DNA of 64,000 nt from Malachius bipustulatus (Eukaryota > Arthropoda > Insecta > Coleoptera > Melyridae): positions 19,568,858 to 19,632,857 of the forward strand of contig OU342633.1 of the NCBI GenBank assembly GCA_910589415.1. Reading direction: 5' to 3'. Shown piece by piece: positions 24,031 through 36,132 of this stretch. The position numbers and the translations under genes are program-made. The notes under the pieces are model-generated. The model was not told the origin of the DNA. It made no database searches and saw nothing but the letters and a program-made list of their open reading frames with translations. How positions within the stretch are numbered: the first letter of the stretch is position 1; every line of letters starts with the position of its first letter.

Positions 24031-25919
24031 ATTTTTACATCACTAGAGAAAGTAACCTAAATGATAAAATTGTCCTATTTTTTATTTTTTTCAAAACTCC
24101 AAATTTAAGGCTTAATTGGGGGTACCGAGACTTTTCTTATTGACACAATTAATTACTATTATCGAAGTTTTTTTCAATAAAAATTGAATTTTTTGCGATT
24201 TTGAAACCAGTGAACACAAAAATTCTCAACCTGATAAACTCTCAAGGCTGGCTTCAATAATATAAATCCTAAGTGGTTATGGGCTGTTTTACCCCGGTCC
24301 GTGGAGTTTGCCTCCTTCTTTTCCAAAATTGCTGTAGACATCCTCAGCGTTTACGTGTGAGCAAGCGATTTCCATTTTCCACTCCTTGCGCTCATTGACA
24401 ATGACAACAGCCTTCTTGGGTTGGGATCGTTGTTTCTATTAAAGAAAAAGCTGGAGGTTCGAGATGGAGCGGGGCGAGAGGCACACAAACACAACCCCGG
24501 TGTGGCCGTGTTGATTTGATGATGTCTAGCGCAGTTGTGGACGAAATGCTCAGAACAAATCTCAATGCAACAGTTAGAAACAGCCGGAATCAGTCATGAT
24601 TATTTTGATAAAACTTACAAAAACCATTTCAAGGTCTTTGGTGGTTGATTTTTGAAAAATTTTGAAGATCAACATCAAAGACTTTTATGTAGGAGACTTA
24701 TTAATTGTCCTGAAATTTTTTATGTAGGTATTATAATAGGTATCTAAGTAGATAAGTTCCTATAAGTTCAGTCACCCTTATTACCATAATTTGAAAAATA
24801 TTTACATGGCCCACTAGAATGAAAACATTTTTGCAACTGCCTTCTTTATCATTGCAAACTTGCAACTGTCATTTTGTCTTCTGAAAATCAGACAGAGACG
24901 GAAAGAAACATAAAATTCTTTATTAATTTAAATTTCCCAACAAATTGTGCAATCCTGCAGAGAAAAGAGACATCATACAACATACAACTACTACAACATT
25001 ACATTTAGATACGTACTTTGTTTCTTTGTAGTCTCATGAAGGTTTTTGTCTAGGAATAAATCCTTTAACAAGAGACACCTGCGAACACAGAGGCGTTAAG
25101 TAATTTCAATTTTCACTTTCACGACACGATAGGATTTTTACATGGCACACCTCGGTCGAGTTTATTGACACCGTCCTCAGGTAAACTTGCTGCTGCAACG
25201 GAGCCCGATACGAGACCCATTGGAATAAATATCATAACAGGACTTTAATTATTACACATTACGGGTTCGACTGACATGTTACATTTGAAATTCACGTACC
25301 ATTTGATTGAACACTTTCAAAATTACACAACGCGACTACTAATTGGTGCGACGAGCATTTCTGAAACTTCTTCGTTTTTGTCTGTGGCAACGACATTTAC
25401 CCCAGTCTTGTCAACACACAAACTCGACTCGTCAAGCAGCAGGCAAGGCTCGGGTCACAGCCGAACAACCCAACAAGATTTTCTGCTTCAGCCTGTCGCT
25501 CGCTGTAGTCGGTACTTGCGTTCCTGCCTGAAACTGAAGCTGGCTGCACGACTGAAGCCAGCGCCGGCGGTGAAAAAACAATGGAAAGGAAAAATAAAAT
25601 TAATCTGCGCCATCTAGCGCACAATGCAAGTATTGAGCGATGTATTTTTATTTCTTGGCCTGTATCTTAGACAAGGAAAGAGAGCCTGTATCTACGCTAA
25701 CACGTATATTGGGTTGCAGCTTCTGTACAATTCAAAACTATAATTATTATTATCTACGCCACTATTACAAAATAATTGTTTAATTTGGTAAGTAACAATG
25801 GATATGTAAGTATTCCAATCCAATGCACACTCGCCACATGTCCACTGATTTTAAGATTCTCTATTACCTCCTGAAATGGCACTGGTAACAAATTAAAAAC
25901 GCTGTATGTGTTTATTTAT
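24031..25919. other. No confident gene
   Basis: Unassigned DNA with two less AT-rich patches (24280-24600 and 25130-25620). Open frames at 25276-25624 on both strands overlap each other and show no family signature. I saw no repeat arms. Confidence 0.35.
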
Positions 25920-26701
25920 ATCCCAACTAGGTTTTGCCAAGTCACACCTTTAGCTCTCCTATTGGTTGCTTAGAATTTTTATAACCATTATATTACCCCA
26001 TTATATTGCCGCATTATATTTCAACATTATATCGTTAATTGAAAAATTAAGCGCTTATATTGTCTGAGCAAATGAAAACAAACAAGACGTAGGTACGGAA
26101 TAAAGATGTAAAAAAAATTCATAAGTAAACATTTGTCCTTCTCAGCCTTCACAAGCCGAAATTTTATTATTATACGTTGCTGACCACGGGAGCTATAAGT
26201 AATTAATATAATTACTATAGCGACAATTATTATCATTTAACACATTTTACAACAATAAATCATATGGTTAACCTAAATCAATGGAATGTACCTAAGTGTT
26301 TTAAAAATCAAAACTACGTGTAGGTAAAAAGAAAATTTGACCACTTTTCATTTTTTAATTAACTTTATTCGTTAGCTATTGGAATTGTTTTACTAAATAA
26401 TCATTCGATCTTTTCCCTGAAATGACCACAAAGCTTAATAAATTAATTATCGTAAACGGAAAATAGCATTAAGGCATAAAACAACAATTGGTCACACTTT
26501 ATTGCTATTAGAATAATAATTATTAACCCTTATTTGTTTACATTCTGTTCACAGTCTATGTGACTGTGCTCTAATCTATACAGTTCTAACTAGAACTAAA
26601 AGAACAGATGAAGAGAAAGACCGAACACAACACACAGGAACGCATTCCGATCATAAATTAACGCTGCATATTATTACATTGCCAAAACCTAGTTGGGATT
26701 T
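25920..26701. mobile_element. TIR element, ~780 bp, no coding capacity
   Basis: ATCCCAACTAGGTTTTGCCA at the left is repeated inverted as TTGCCAAAACCTAGTTGGGAT at the right, giving ~20-bp terminal inverted repeats. The flanks TTTAT and TTAAA are AT-rich and the duplication is ambiguous. The superfamily cannot be named from this. Confidence 0.65.
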
Positions 26702-27696
26702 AAATAAACGCACCTAAGTATATCATATCACTGTCCGCCATTTCGGGATGGCCTGTATTTATAGATGCAACAACGGTAACTGCTGCTTAAGACTTCAAAT
26801 AATAAAAAGAAAATTTATTTAGTATTTAATAGGAGTACTTATTGAATTTTAGTTCATTTTCAAGTCGCTCATTTTCATGTTGTTTGATTTATTTGTATTT
26901 GTGAATATAACTTATGAGTATAGCTGTTGTTAAGAAAATCTTTTGAAGTATCGTACGCGTATGAAATTTTTATGTCAACATGACACAACTGTCATCTTTC
27001 AAATTCGAAAATCAAATTAATCAAAATCATCTGGTGTGGTGGCGAAGATGGTGAAATGGAAAGTAAAATAATTAATTAAAAATTGAAACATTTTCTTTAA
27101 TCAATTTTTGTAACTTCTGCATTAATGTTCAACGATTTCATTATTTAAGTTTCAAGAATCGAGTTGAACTGATTACGTTTACGTTGGCTGCAACGAAGCT
27201 GATACCAAAAATCGAGGATACGACACAACGGTTACCTTTCAATATTTACCTCCAACTCTGTGATAATAATGGTTATTATTGTTTACTTAATTGAATAGGC
27301 AGTGTTTTCCATTAAGGTAAGGTAAGGCAGTGAAAATTGAAAGTTCTCAAAGAGTTATATTGTTACACTTAATTAAGCGTAATTCCTATCCGTGCCTTGC
27401 TGTTTGGTAACAGAATTTAATGCTAAGGTTGCAATATTAAATTGCACATTCCAGTAATTTAATGTTCACAAACTGTAAACCATCTACTTACTACCTAGTA
27501 CTAGATGGTAGGTAGGCACTACTTACACTAACTATCTACTCAAGACTTTTTAGTTTCAGCTTTTACTGTCTATAACGAAGAGCTGATTTAATTCAGTCAA
27601 GGATCTTTGATAAATGTTTCACTCCAATTTTGATTATGGTGTGGAAGTGTTCTTGAAAACGAAACGAATATTTGCAAAGCCCAGTGAAATATAAAA
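26702..27696. other. Upstream region of Rab9
   Basis: AT-rich DNA ahead of the Rab9 start. A fragment near 26738-26765 (GTCCGCCATTTCGGGATGGCC) matches one end of the mariner-type MITE at 36197-36838. Any untranslated first exon or promoter of Rab9 should lie here or further upstream, but no motif is clear enough to place. Confidence 0.4.
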
Positions 27697-30600
27697 ATGC
27701 CAGCGAAGGGAGTCAATATGCGTCCGACAAACAAAAACACCCTCCTGAAGGTTGTTATTTTGGGCGACGGCGGCGTCGGGAAGAGTTGCTTGATGAACCG
27801 GTTTGTCTCCAATCAGTTTGACGAACATTCCTTTCACACAATCGGCGTTGAATTTCTGAATAAGGACATTACTGTTGATTCGGAAACTTACACATTACAG
27901 GTAGGTACTAATGTCTCCCCTCGTGTCTCCCCATTTATAGGAAAGGTGATCCTTTTGTTGTCTCAATTCATGTTAAGTCGTATCATTTCAAGCGCTATGT
28001 TTTTAAATACTTTGACATTTAACAATGATGATTTAATGAATATCAATTTAGGCTTATTAGTAAAATGACGCGAGGGTTCTGTAAGTCATTCGTTAAAGCA
28101 TATTAGAGGAGAGATTACAGTGGGGAGTGAATATTTTGGTGAATGTTAAGAACAGCGGCCACTCGCACTCCCACATACTATATATACCACGCGATAGGCC
28201 TACTCACTAGGAACTTCGTGGTAAAAATCTTATCCGCCGGTAATGTATAATAAGGGAGTTATAGGGTCTAGAAGAAAACGAGTGAAAATTATAACTAATA
28301 CGGATCTGGCAGCATTTAGGTATCTGTTAGGTAATACGCGAGTAGCAGCTGTAGAAACTAAGTTCACTGACATCGCCGGAGGATGCTGCATGTGTCAAGG
28401 CCATCGACTGAAACGAGCGAGCCAAACAAACAAATGAATCGAGAACGAATGAAACAAGTGTAAGTGCTAAAAATAGGTCAACCGGATGGCCTGGCTCATT
28501 GAACGCTCGTAGGCAGATAGGGACTTCCCCGCGGTACCAGCCGGCTGAGGGGGGAACGTAGCTTGTATTCTGTGCTGGCAGTCTGACCTAGCTCACGCCG
28601 GAGGACGGATCATTTTATATTCATATTATATACGATTGTTCACTTTTCCTTTCATATACGGTCTACATTAAAATACGTTCACATTTCCATTTGTGCCTTT
28701 TTGTGCCTTTTAATAGAGACTCGCAATCGTATCGGAAAGAGTTACTTTAAAGTTTAAGTAATTTAAAGTTGAAGGTCGAAGCGATTGTATCTACCCATCA
28801 AAACGAAAAAAATGCAGTGCGATTTTAATACGTGTACGGGGTGTGAGATAAGTGATGGAGCGGGGTATGTTTTGTTTGCGAACGGGACAGTTTTTCCTTG
28901 CCCTAACAAATTGTCAACTGGTGTAACCGGAATATTATTATGGAATTACATCAGGTGAGTGTATAATTAATTTTCGAGTTCTTAATGCGTAAATCGTTCT
29001 CGTAATGCACTGTAATCTGTTGCTTGGGAAAGGACAAAACAATGGGAGGGGAAACGAGGTAGGATAGGGGGGGGGGACAAGGGGAAGTAGGCTACCATCA
29101 AAAGATGGTAATATTGTGCAATATTATGCGCAACGGTACGCATTGAAATTTAAACGGCGACAGGGACGGACTGAGGAAGCTATCTGCAAGCGGTGATGCC
29201 TCTCTGCTCGGATGACCTTAACGAAGCGTCTCTCTGTTAGAGAAAAGTGACCTTAGTTTTAAAGTGACCTTAATAGAAGTGCTCAAAACTAGCGAAAATA
29301 GAATCTAGTGCGTATATTTTACCCACCCAGCACCCCTATTCGCTCCACGGTCCCGTATGTTTGTTGGGAAAACACCGGGAAAAAACACCTTCAAAATGTG
29401 AAACTACATAAAAATCGCAACAGAATAGTGTAAAAATCGCAAGTCAATGCGAGTGGCCGCTCTCCTTAACATTTACCAATATTTTCAATTAATTGGGAGT
29501 AATTGGAGCTAATATGACGTTTTCACTCCCAGTAAACCTTCAAAACTGATTTGAAACTTGTCAAAATCGTGTTTTATTCCATCTGAATTTACATTTTTTT
29601 TTCGATTTAATCAAAACTATTGCAAATTGAAATCACAACACTTATTAACATTATTATTGTTTAGTAGTATTGAATTTTTTATTTAATAAATACCTAATAC
29701 CCTGATTACTGTATGAATAATTACAATAAAGTAAGGCTGGCTAAGTACATCATAGTAAGTAGAAGCCAAAAAAGGAAAGGAAGAAGAAACAATTTAATAA
29801 TTTATGACATTGTTGATGTTTTTATTAAGCTGAAGGATCTAGAGGGCTCTGGTGGATTTTTGATGTAATAATAATAAACCATTCCGAATTTTGGGAAAAA
29901 TTCTGTATAGGAAAAAAGTGACTTTTTTAATAAGTTTAAAGAAAGTTTTACAAACAAGCACATTGTCAAGTTTTATGTCTTTTAATTAAGTTAAATAACT
30001 TTTTAAATTAGAAAATTTTGTTAATATAAAATAACCTAATTTAAAACATTAAACAGCCAGTATTATAAAGGCTCGTTAAGTTAACTAACGGGCAGATTTC
30101 TGGGTCCATTTCTAGAAAAGGTATCGACCATAGGGGGAAAATATAGCATTTTAGTGAATCTTTTTATGAAAAGGATTACAACAATTTTAATAAAAGTTAT
30201 TGGACGTCCATATTAGCTTTAAAAATGGTACCAGAAATATGCCCGTTAGCTTAATGAGCCTTTATAATACTGGCTGTAATAAAACTTAATAAAGCTTTTC
30301 CATGGTGGCTCTCAGCATGTCAAATACCGAAAATTAGAGTGAACTATAATCCACAAAACCCGGATCTAGGACTAGGACGAACCTACAAAAACATCATTAA
30401 GGAAATGCCCTTTCTGCTGACAGTCAAGTTCCCATTGACATTCATATAATATGACATCAGCGCTTACGCCTCCAAGTTCACATCTTAACTTGAATTGTAC
30501 CATAATTTAGGGATTTTCTTATAATAATAAGTTCTTTATTAGCATCAAGCTAAATTATCTCATATAGAAAAAATATTTATAAAGTAAAGAAAAAAAATTT

Positions 30601-31400
30601 CTTAGTCAAGTTCTGTTCTTAGTTTAAAGTACAAGAACACCACTCCAGTGTACATGCCCATGTTATTACAGTGGCTCCTTGTAGGACTTTTTATGTTTTT
30701 TTTTTTTTTGTAAACATAATTATTATTGTTAAAGAAAAAGTAAACCGATGAATTAAAATAAATATTATAATGTGTAATTAGAAGCGTAATTTACAACAGT
30801 GTCATTTATTATTCTTCAGATTTGGGACACAGCCGGTCAAGAACGTTTCAAAACACTCAGGACTCCATTTTACAGAGGAAGTGATATTTGTTTACTGACG
30901 TATGCAATCGATGATAAGTTCAGTTTCAAGAACCTTGCGTTGTGGAAGAATGAATTTCTCTACTATGCTGATGTTCCAGAAGGAAGGCAGTTCCCATTTA
31001 TTGTTGTTGGAAACAAGGTAACTAATAATATGAGCTCGCAAAAAAAAATTACTAGTGCCTATCCTCTGTAGATGTTAGCTATTCATAATAATAATTAATA
31101 ATGGCTGCATAAAATCTGTCAAAATGTTACCTTTTTTAATATTTCCAGTCGGATATTGGTAATGACGAAAGAGAGGTGTCGCAAATAGAACTGGAAACTT
31201 GGTGTAACGAGAACGGCATAACTTCATGTATAGAAACGTCTGCAAAAAATGCGGATAACGTGCAAGAAGCTTTCAATATGGCAGTTCAACATTGGCTGAG
31301 GCTGGAAAGTAGAGCTGATAAATCGGACGGACTTTTCGGTGACACGATAGATTTGCACAAAATACAAGGTGAAACTAGATCGTCTTGTTGTACGGATTAG
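27697..31400 (+). CDS. Rab9: Rab9 small GTPase, three coding exons
   Basis: Exons 27697-27900, 30820-31017 and 31149-31400 join in frame into 217 residues. Introns follow GT-AG (CAG/GTAGGTAC, TTCTTCAG/AT; AAG/GTAACTAA, TTTCCAG/TC). All Ras-fold motifs are present: P-loop GDGGVGKS (23-30), switch I TIGVEF (48-53), WDTAGQE (70-76), NKSD across the last junction, and ETSAK. The C-terminus SSCCTD carries the double cysteine for geranylgeranylation. Closest in feel to insect Rab9, which in animals directs late endosome to trans-Golgi transport. Start at 27697 has an A at -3 (AAAAATGCC); an in-frame ATG at 27718 would give 210 residues. The first intron (2.9 kb) holds two transposable elements; nothing breaks the frame. 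Confidence 0.95.
28117..29515. mobile_element. TIR-bounded element in Rab9 intron 1
   Basis: GGTGAATGTTAAGAACAGCGG plus CCACTCGCA near the left is mirrored by TGCGAGTGGCCGC and TCTCCTTAACATTTACC at 29455-29490, giving ~40-bp imperfect inverted repeats. The internal stretch around 29325-29365 (TTTTACCCACCCAGCACCCC then CGCTCC.CGGTCC) resembles 44222-44270 inside the large transposon, so the two share a family. No coding capacity seen. Confidence 0.6.
30053..30277. mobile_element. 225-bp MITE in Rab9 intron 1
   Basis: ACAGCCAGTATTATAAAGGC at the left and its complement GCCTTTATAATACTGGCTGT at the right; the match extends about 45 bp inward through a GCCCGTTAG/CTAACGGGC block. A second copy of the family is at 42174-42390. 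Non-coding. Confidence 0.85.
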
Positions 31401-32224
31401 TGGTGGAAGAACTGGTAAATTGCCAGAATCTTTCATCTCTATTTCCTCTTCACTGATAATAAGTTGTATTTAAATAAATATTTAATTGGTATCACGATCA
31501 AATATTTATATTTCCAATTATTGTAATTTATTAAGTGAACCACGGCAATTTATTCTCATGATCTTTGTTGCTTTTTATTAGTTTTATAACATGTTGTATG
31601 TATTACCAAAAATGATTACTTAAGGTGCATATTTTTTTAATATAATATTTATATAACATAATAATTATAATTAATATTACAGTCGATTTATAACAGTTTT
31701 CGATGTCTTTGTAATGATGTAAAACACTCATAAAACATGCTTCTTAATAAAACTGTTTTTTATTTGTGTGGATTATTATTATTATTGTTATGTACAGGCT
31801 GGAAACTTGTAAGTGGGTCATAGGAATTCAACATGCAAATTCACTTTTGTGCAAATTATATCTCCAGGCTTATCTTTTGAATAAAATGTTCTTGAAATAT
31901 TTTCTGGCAATGGTTAAAATGTACTTAATTAGTTACTTTTAATTTTAAATAGGTTAATAAATTGCAAAAAAATTAATATGCCTTCAGGTTATTATTGAGG
32001 CATTTTAACTGAAAATAGGCTCCTTAAATACAAATCATCATTGTCAAAAATTATTTCCTCTAAAATTTTCTTTAAATCTAAACCTGGAGAATAATACTGC
32101 AGATATTATTTGCAAAAAAAAACTGAATTTGCACGTTAAAACCCAATGACCCACTCACAAGTTCCATTCTGTATTATGTAATAATATACTTCCCTCAATA
32201 TTTTGTAATCTGTAATAAACGTTT
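31401..32224. other. Rab9 3' untranslated and downstream region
   Basis: AT-rich sequence between the Rab9 stop and the next LTR element. It holds two AATAAA hexamers (31473 and 31746). No further gene is seen. Confidence 0.6.
31746..31751 (+). terminator. Likely Rab9 poly(A) signal
   Basis: AATAAA followed within ~15 bases by a GU-rich stretch (TTTTTTATTTGTGTGG), about 350 nt after the stop codon. A competing AATAAA at 31473 lacks an equally clear GU-rich element. Confidence 0.5.
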
Positions 32225-32230
32225 TATATA

Positions 32231-32392
32231 TGTAAAAACGTGCTACATTGTTGCTCGTTTCTAGTGTGCTACTGATGTTTTGTTACCTTAGTTTCTTTTG
32301 ACATGTTTATATTATTCTTTGACATAGAATGTTCATGTTAGTTTTATGATCGTAGAATTTAATTCTTTCCTGAATAAAATTACGATCTTACA
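32231..32392 (+). repeat. 5' LTR (162 bp)
   Basis: Starts TGTAAAAACGTGCTAC and ends AAATTACGATCTTACA; matches 35971-36132 base for base by eye. It contains AATAAA near its 3' end. Very short for a gypsy-type LTR. Confidence 0.93.
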
Positions 32393-32420
32393 AATTAAAT
32401 TCTACTCTACAAGCAAAAAG

Positions 32421-33575
32421 ATGGTTTTTAACAAGCTCTATGTTCATATTTTGAAAGCTGAGAAAAACTTTGTAATTATTGGATTGTCAATTGATAAGGA
32501 GGTTTGGTACATGTTACCAGAAGAGTTTCAAGATTTAAAACATCACCCATTATTATCAGATACAAGTATTGTAAGACAAGCAATGATAGCCATCAAACGA
32601 ATTAATGGATATAGGAAGTTAATTGTCAAGTTTGATGATAAGTTACAGAAACAATACATGGATGAAGAAGGTAATGTTTGTTTTGAAGGTGTTCCATTAG
32701 AAGAAATTATTGTTCCACCACCGCCGCCACGTTTAGACTCTGTTGTTACAGAAAATTTACAGGCGTCTCTAGAGGATCGAATTAGACAACTAGAAGCTCA
32801 ACTGAACGCAGATCAGAGCAATGAGACAAAACTCTATCAAATTGAAAAGAAATTCTTACTTGAAAAATTTGAAAACAAACAAACTGATTGCTCAGAATGG
32901 CTATCGAGATTTGAGAAGGAGTGTATTAGGTTTAAAGTTAATTCCGATGAAAATAAAATCGAAGCCTTACGCTTTTTTATTGATGGTTCACCTCGAAATT
33001 GGTATGAGTCTAATTTAAAGAAATTAGGACTAAGTGCTGATTGGACTGAATGGAGATCTTCATTCCTGACAGTTTTTGTTGATAAAGGTTGGAAAATTGT
33101 GCGAAAAGCTCACAGTTACAAGTATATTGGTGGTTCATTAATAGACTATGCACTTGCAAAGGAAAATTTATGTTTAGAAGCTGAATTCCATGGCACTGAA
33201 ATTTCTCGTATTAGTCTGATTGTGACTGGTTTGCTTTTGGAAGTCCAGGAGGAATTGGACAGAGAAGAAATAAAAACAACTAAGGAATTATTCGTTGAAC
33301 TGAGGAAGCTAGAAGATGCATTTGGACGAAAGAAGAATAAAGAGAAACCTTTAGGGTCAACTTTTACTCAGAGCTCGACTTTTCAAAGAAAACAGGATGA
33401 GACCTCACGTAAGCCATGTCATATATGTGAATCTCTTGGCTGGAGAAACAGATTTCATCTACCAGCTCAATGTCGTAATAAGAATCCTACATTTGAAAAA
33501 GTAAAATCAAATCATATACAACAAGATCAGATTGAAGTTTTACAAACTGATCTTGATGAAAATTCTTTAAACTAA
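32421..33575 (+). CDS. Gag polyprotein of the 32.2-36.1 kb LTR element
   Basis: About 384 residues if started at the ATG at 32421; the frame is open back to 32346 inside the LTR, but that start precedes the expected transcript body. The N-terminal ~100 residues are followed by a proline run (PPPPP) and a coiled-coil-like segment (LEDRIRQLEAQL). The middle, around TDCSEWLSRFEKECIRF and LRFFIDGSPRNWYES, resembles the capsid fold of Ty3/gypsy Gag. Near the C-terminus CHICESLGWRNRFHLPAQC gives a Cys-X2-Cys-X9-His-X4-Cys pattern, a stretched version of the nucleocapsid knuckle. It packages element RNA. Intact frame; a MITE sits directly after its stop. Confidence 0.85.
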   Translation: MVFNKLYVHILKAEKNFVIIGLSIDKEVWYMLPEEFQDLKHHPLLSDTSIVRQAMIAIKRINGYRKLIVKFDDKLQKQYMDEEGNVCFEGVPLEEIIVPPPPPRLDSVVTENLQASLEDRIRQLEAQLNADQSNETKLYQIEKKFLLEKFENKQTDCSEWLSRFEKECIRFKVNSDENKIEALRFFIDGSPRNWYESNLKKLGLSADWTEWRSSFLTVFVDKGWKIVRKAHSYKYIGGSLIDYALAKENLCLEAEFHGTEISRISLIVTGLLLEVQEELDREEIKTTKELFVELRKLEDAFGRKKNKEKPLGSTFTQSSTFQRKQDETSRKPCHICESLGWRNRFHLPAQCRNKNPTFEKVKSNHIQQDQIEVLQTDLDENSLN

Positions 33576-33590
33576 AATGCCCGGGAAAAT

Positions 33591-34301
33591 TATAGCGAAT
33601 TCGAGTTGGCTGCACTTGCTCGGAGCGAGATCGATCTGTCTCTGAATCAGTTCTGCCCAGAATTCTGCCCCAGTCCGGAGCAGAACTTTCGCATTTCGAC
33701 TCTGTATGGAACCGAACTGTGTCAGGTTAGGCCAGAACCAGAGCAAGAGCCAGAGCGCCATGCACCGGTGCAGTGCAGTCTGCATTTTCATATTATATAG
33801 CCTTCTACCTATCCCTATCCTATACCTATCACGGTTGTTTGTTGTTATGATGTTATTCTTATTATAACAGAGTCGTGGAACTACAAGGCGTGATCCCTTT
33901 TAATTATTGTAATAAGTTGTAATTCATACAATACGTAAAATGTACTTATCCACAAATTTTTGGTATAAGGAATTACTAGGAATCAGTAATGGAATCAGTA
34001 GTTAATTTTCCCGCTATTTCTAACCTCTAAATTTACGGGAGTGCACCGTTGCACCGTCAAATTTGACGGTGCAGTTTATTTTGCTCCGGGGCAGTTCCGC
34101 CATACGGCTCGAACATATTTTCCTATGCACTGCCAGAGAGCAAGTGTAACTCGAACACAATTACGATATGCACCGCTAGAGTTCACTTCAACTCGAATAC
34201 GATTACGAAAAGCACTGGAACAGAGTCCTACAAATCGAACACGAGATTCCGTCTCGGTGCGCACCCGGAGCAGAAAAGTGCAGTAACTCGAATTCGCTAT
34301 A
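33591..34301. mobile_element. 703-bp TIR element inserted between gag and protease
   Basis: The element 33595-34297 starts GCGAATTCGAGTTGGCTGCA and ends in the near-complement CTGCAGTTACTCGAATTCGC-like sequence. TATA lies on both sides (33591-33594, 34298-34301), a target duplication or part of the ends. The interior is GC-richer than its host and contains several CCGGAGCAGAA-type subrepeats in both orientations. Open frames inside are short and not gene-like. It separates gag from protease. Confidence 0.85.
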
Positions 34302-34302
34302 A

Positions 34303-35781
34303 GATTCATTAATAAGAATAAATGTAGATGTCAATGACAAAATAAAACTTAAAGCTCTATATGACAGCGGTTCTAATGCTACTCTGATTAACCAACGAGT
34401 TGTTGATTTGCTGCAGTTAAAATTAATGAAACAAAAGAGCTTACTAAGAACTATTAATGGAACTGATTTTACTTCCGCCCGGGCTATCATAACACTCCGT
34501 ATTGGGAATATTACTGACAGTTTGACAACTTATGTGGTACGAAATAATAATTTCTCATATGACCTAATTTTGGGTACTGATGCTATCAAGAAATTTCGTT
34601 TGCTTCAAGATAAAAATTTAAACATTTTTCAAAGAGCCCATAATGAACGGGTCTTGAATATAGAAGAAATTGATCGGTCTAATGAAGACCAGAAGATTTT
34701 TCAGCCTCATACTAATAAAGAGACTGGAAAAGAGATGAATTTTTTTGCATTTAACAACATTAATGAAAAGAAATCTCAACGATCAAATTTTGATGGTCTG
34801 TTGAAGAATGTTGATCGGTCTAATGAAGACCAGAAGATTTTTCAGCCTCATACTAATAAAGAGACTGGAAAAGAGATGAACTTTTTTGCATTTAACAACA
34901 TTAATGAAAAGAAATCTCAACGATCAAATTTTGATGGTCTGTTGAAGAATGTTGATCGGTCTAATGAAGACCCGAAGATTTTTCAGCCTCATACTAATAA
35001 AGAGACTGGAAAAGAGATGAACTTTTTTGCATTTAACAACATTAATGAAAAGAAATCTCAACGATCAAATTTTGATGGTCTGTTGAAGAATGTTGATCGG
35101 TCTAATGAAGACCAGAAGATTTTTCAGCCTCATACTAATAAAGAGACTGGAAAAGAGATGAACTTTTTTGCATTTAACAACATTAATGAAAAGAAATCTC
35201 AACGATCAAATTTTGATGGTCTGTTGAAGAATGTTGATCAGTCTAATGAAGACCAGAAGATTTTTCAGCCTCATACTAATAAAGAGACTGGAAAAGAGAT
35301 GAACTTTTTTGCATTTAACAACATTAATGAAAAGAAATCTCAACGATCAAATTTTGATGGTCTGTTGAAGAATGTTGATCGGTCTAATGAAGACCAGAAG
35401 ATTTTTCAGCCTCATACTAATAAAGAGACTGGAAAAGAGATGAACTTTTTTGCATTTAACAACAATAATGAAAAGAAGCTAATTGTTTCCAAACTTATAG
35501 ATAAATACAAGCATTTGTTCTCAAAAGATAAATTTGATATTGGAAGAGTAAAATCTAAGGAAGCAGAAATTAAACTAATAAGTAACGAATATGTTAGCTC
35601 TCGTCAATATAAATGTTCTATTCCGGATGATGCAGAGATAAAAATGCAAATTAAAAAGTTATTAGAAGCAGACTTAATTGAAGAATCAGATTGTCATTTT
35701 GCTTCACCTGTCACACTGGCTTATAAGAAAGATGATGGGAAGAAAATAAATCACGTTTATGTATTGATTTCCGTAAACTGA
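34303..35781 (+). CDS. Protease plus truncated reverse transcriptase with six-fold internal repeat
   Basis: The frame is open from about 34305; no convincing ATG starts it, so it was probably read after gag by frameshift or reinitiation. The retroviral-type aspartic protease active site is LYDSGSNATLI (Asp codon at 34363), with LILGTDAI further on. Then come six near-identical 47-residue repeats beginning DRSNEDQKIFQPHTNKE (34672-35470). After them is the reverse transcriptase N-terminus (KLLEADLIEESDCHFASPV, then YKKDDGKK). A frameshift near 35755 ends the frame; the +1 frame continues with CIDFRKLN and YPFSTIQDVIDKV to about 35860 and stops. The catalytic Asp-Asp box, RNase H and integrase are absent. 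Confidence 0.85.
   Translation, partial: DSLIRINVDVNDKIKLKALYDSGSNATLINQRVVDLLQLKLMKQKSLLRTINGTDFTSARAIITLRIGNITDSLTTYVVRNNNFSYDLILGTDAIKKFRLLQDKNLNIFQRAHNERVLNIEEIDRSNEDQKIFQPHTNKETGKEMNFFAFNNINEKKSQRSNFDGLLKNVDRSNEDQKIFQPHTNKETGKEMNFFAFNNINEKKSQRSNFDGLLKNVDRSNEDPKIFQPHTNKETGKEMNFFAFNNINEKKSQRSNFDGLLKNVDRSNEDQKIFQPHTNKETGKEMNFFAFNNINEKKSQRSNFDGLLKNVDQSNEDQKIFQPHTNKETGKEMNFFAFNNINEKKSQRSNFDGLLKNVDRSNEDQKIFQPHTNKETGKEMNFFAFNNNNEKKLIVSKLIDKYKHLFSKDKFDIGRVKSKEAEIKLISNEYVSSRQYKCSIPDDAEIKMQIKKLLEADLIEESDCHFASPVTLAYKKDDGKKINHVYVLISVN
34672..35470 (+). repeat. 141-bp in-frame tandem repeat, five full copies plus a partial
   Basis: Copies begin at 34672, 34813, 34954, 35095, 35236 and 35377, exactly 141 bp (47 codons) apart. 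They are nearly identical; for example the fifth has CAG for CGG in the second codon and the third has CCG for CAG. The frame is preserved throughout. The unit is charged and Asn-rich (FFAFNNINEKKSQRSNFD) and looks like a linker between protease and reverse transcriptase. Confidence 0.95.
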
Positions 35782-35970
35782 ACAAATTAATTGTTCCTGA
35801 ATGCTATCCGTTTTCTACTATTCAAGATGTAATTGATAAAGTTGTAAACTGCAAAATTTTTCACAGTAATCGATATCAATTCTGTTTTCTGGTGTATTGT
35901 ATTAAAAACTGAAGATCGAGAGAAAACAAGTTGTCGCCATATCCGGAAAAAGCGACTCAGAGAGGGGAGG

Positions 35971-36132
35971 TGTAAAAACGTGCTACATTGTTGCTCGTTT
36001 CTAGTGTGCTACTGATGTTTTGTTACCTTAGTTTCTTTTGACATGTTTATATTATTCTTTGACATAGAATGTTCATGTTAGTTTTATGATCGTAGAATTT
36101 AATTCTTTCCTGAATAAAATTACGATCTTACA
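35971..36132 (+). repeat. 3' LTR (162 bp)
   Basis: Same sequence as the 5' LTR, preceded by the polypurine tract AGAGAGGGGAGG at 35959-35970. Confidence 0.93.

Noticed and set aside
25276..25624. Overlapping 113- and 75-codon frames on opposite strands
   Set aside because: No recognisable domain, no splice context, and the two strands are equally open.
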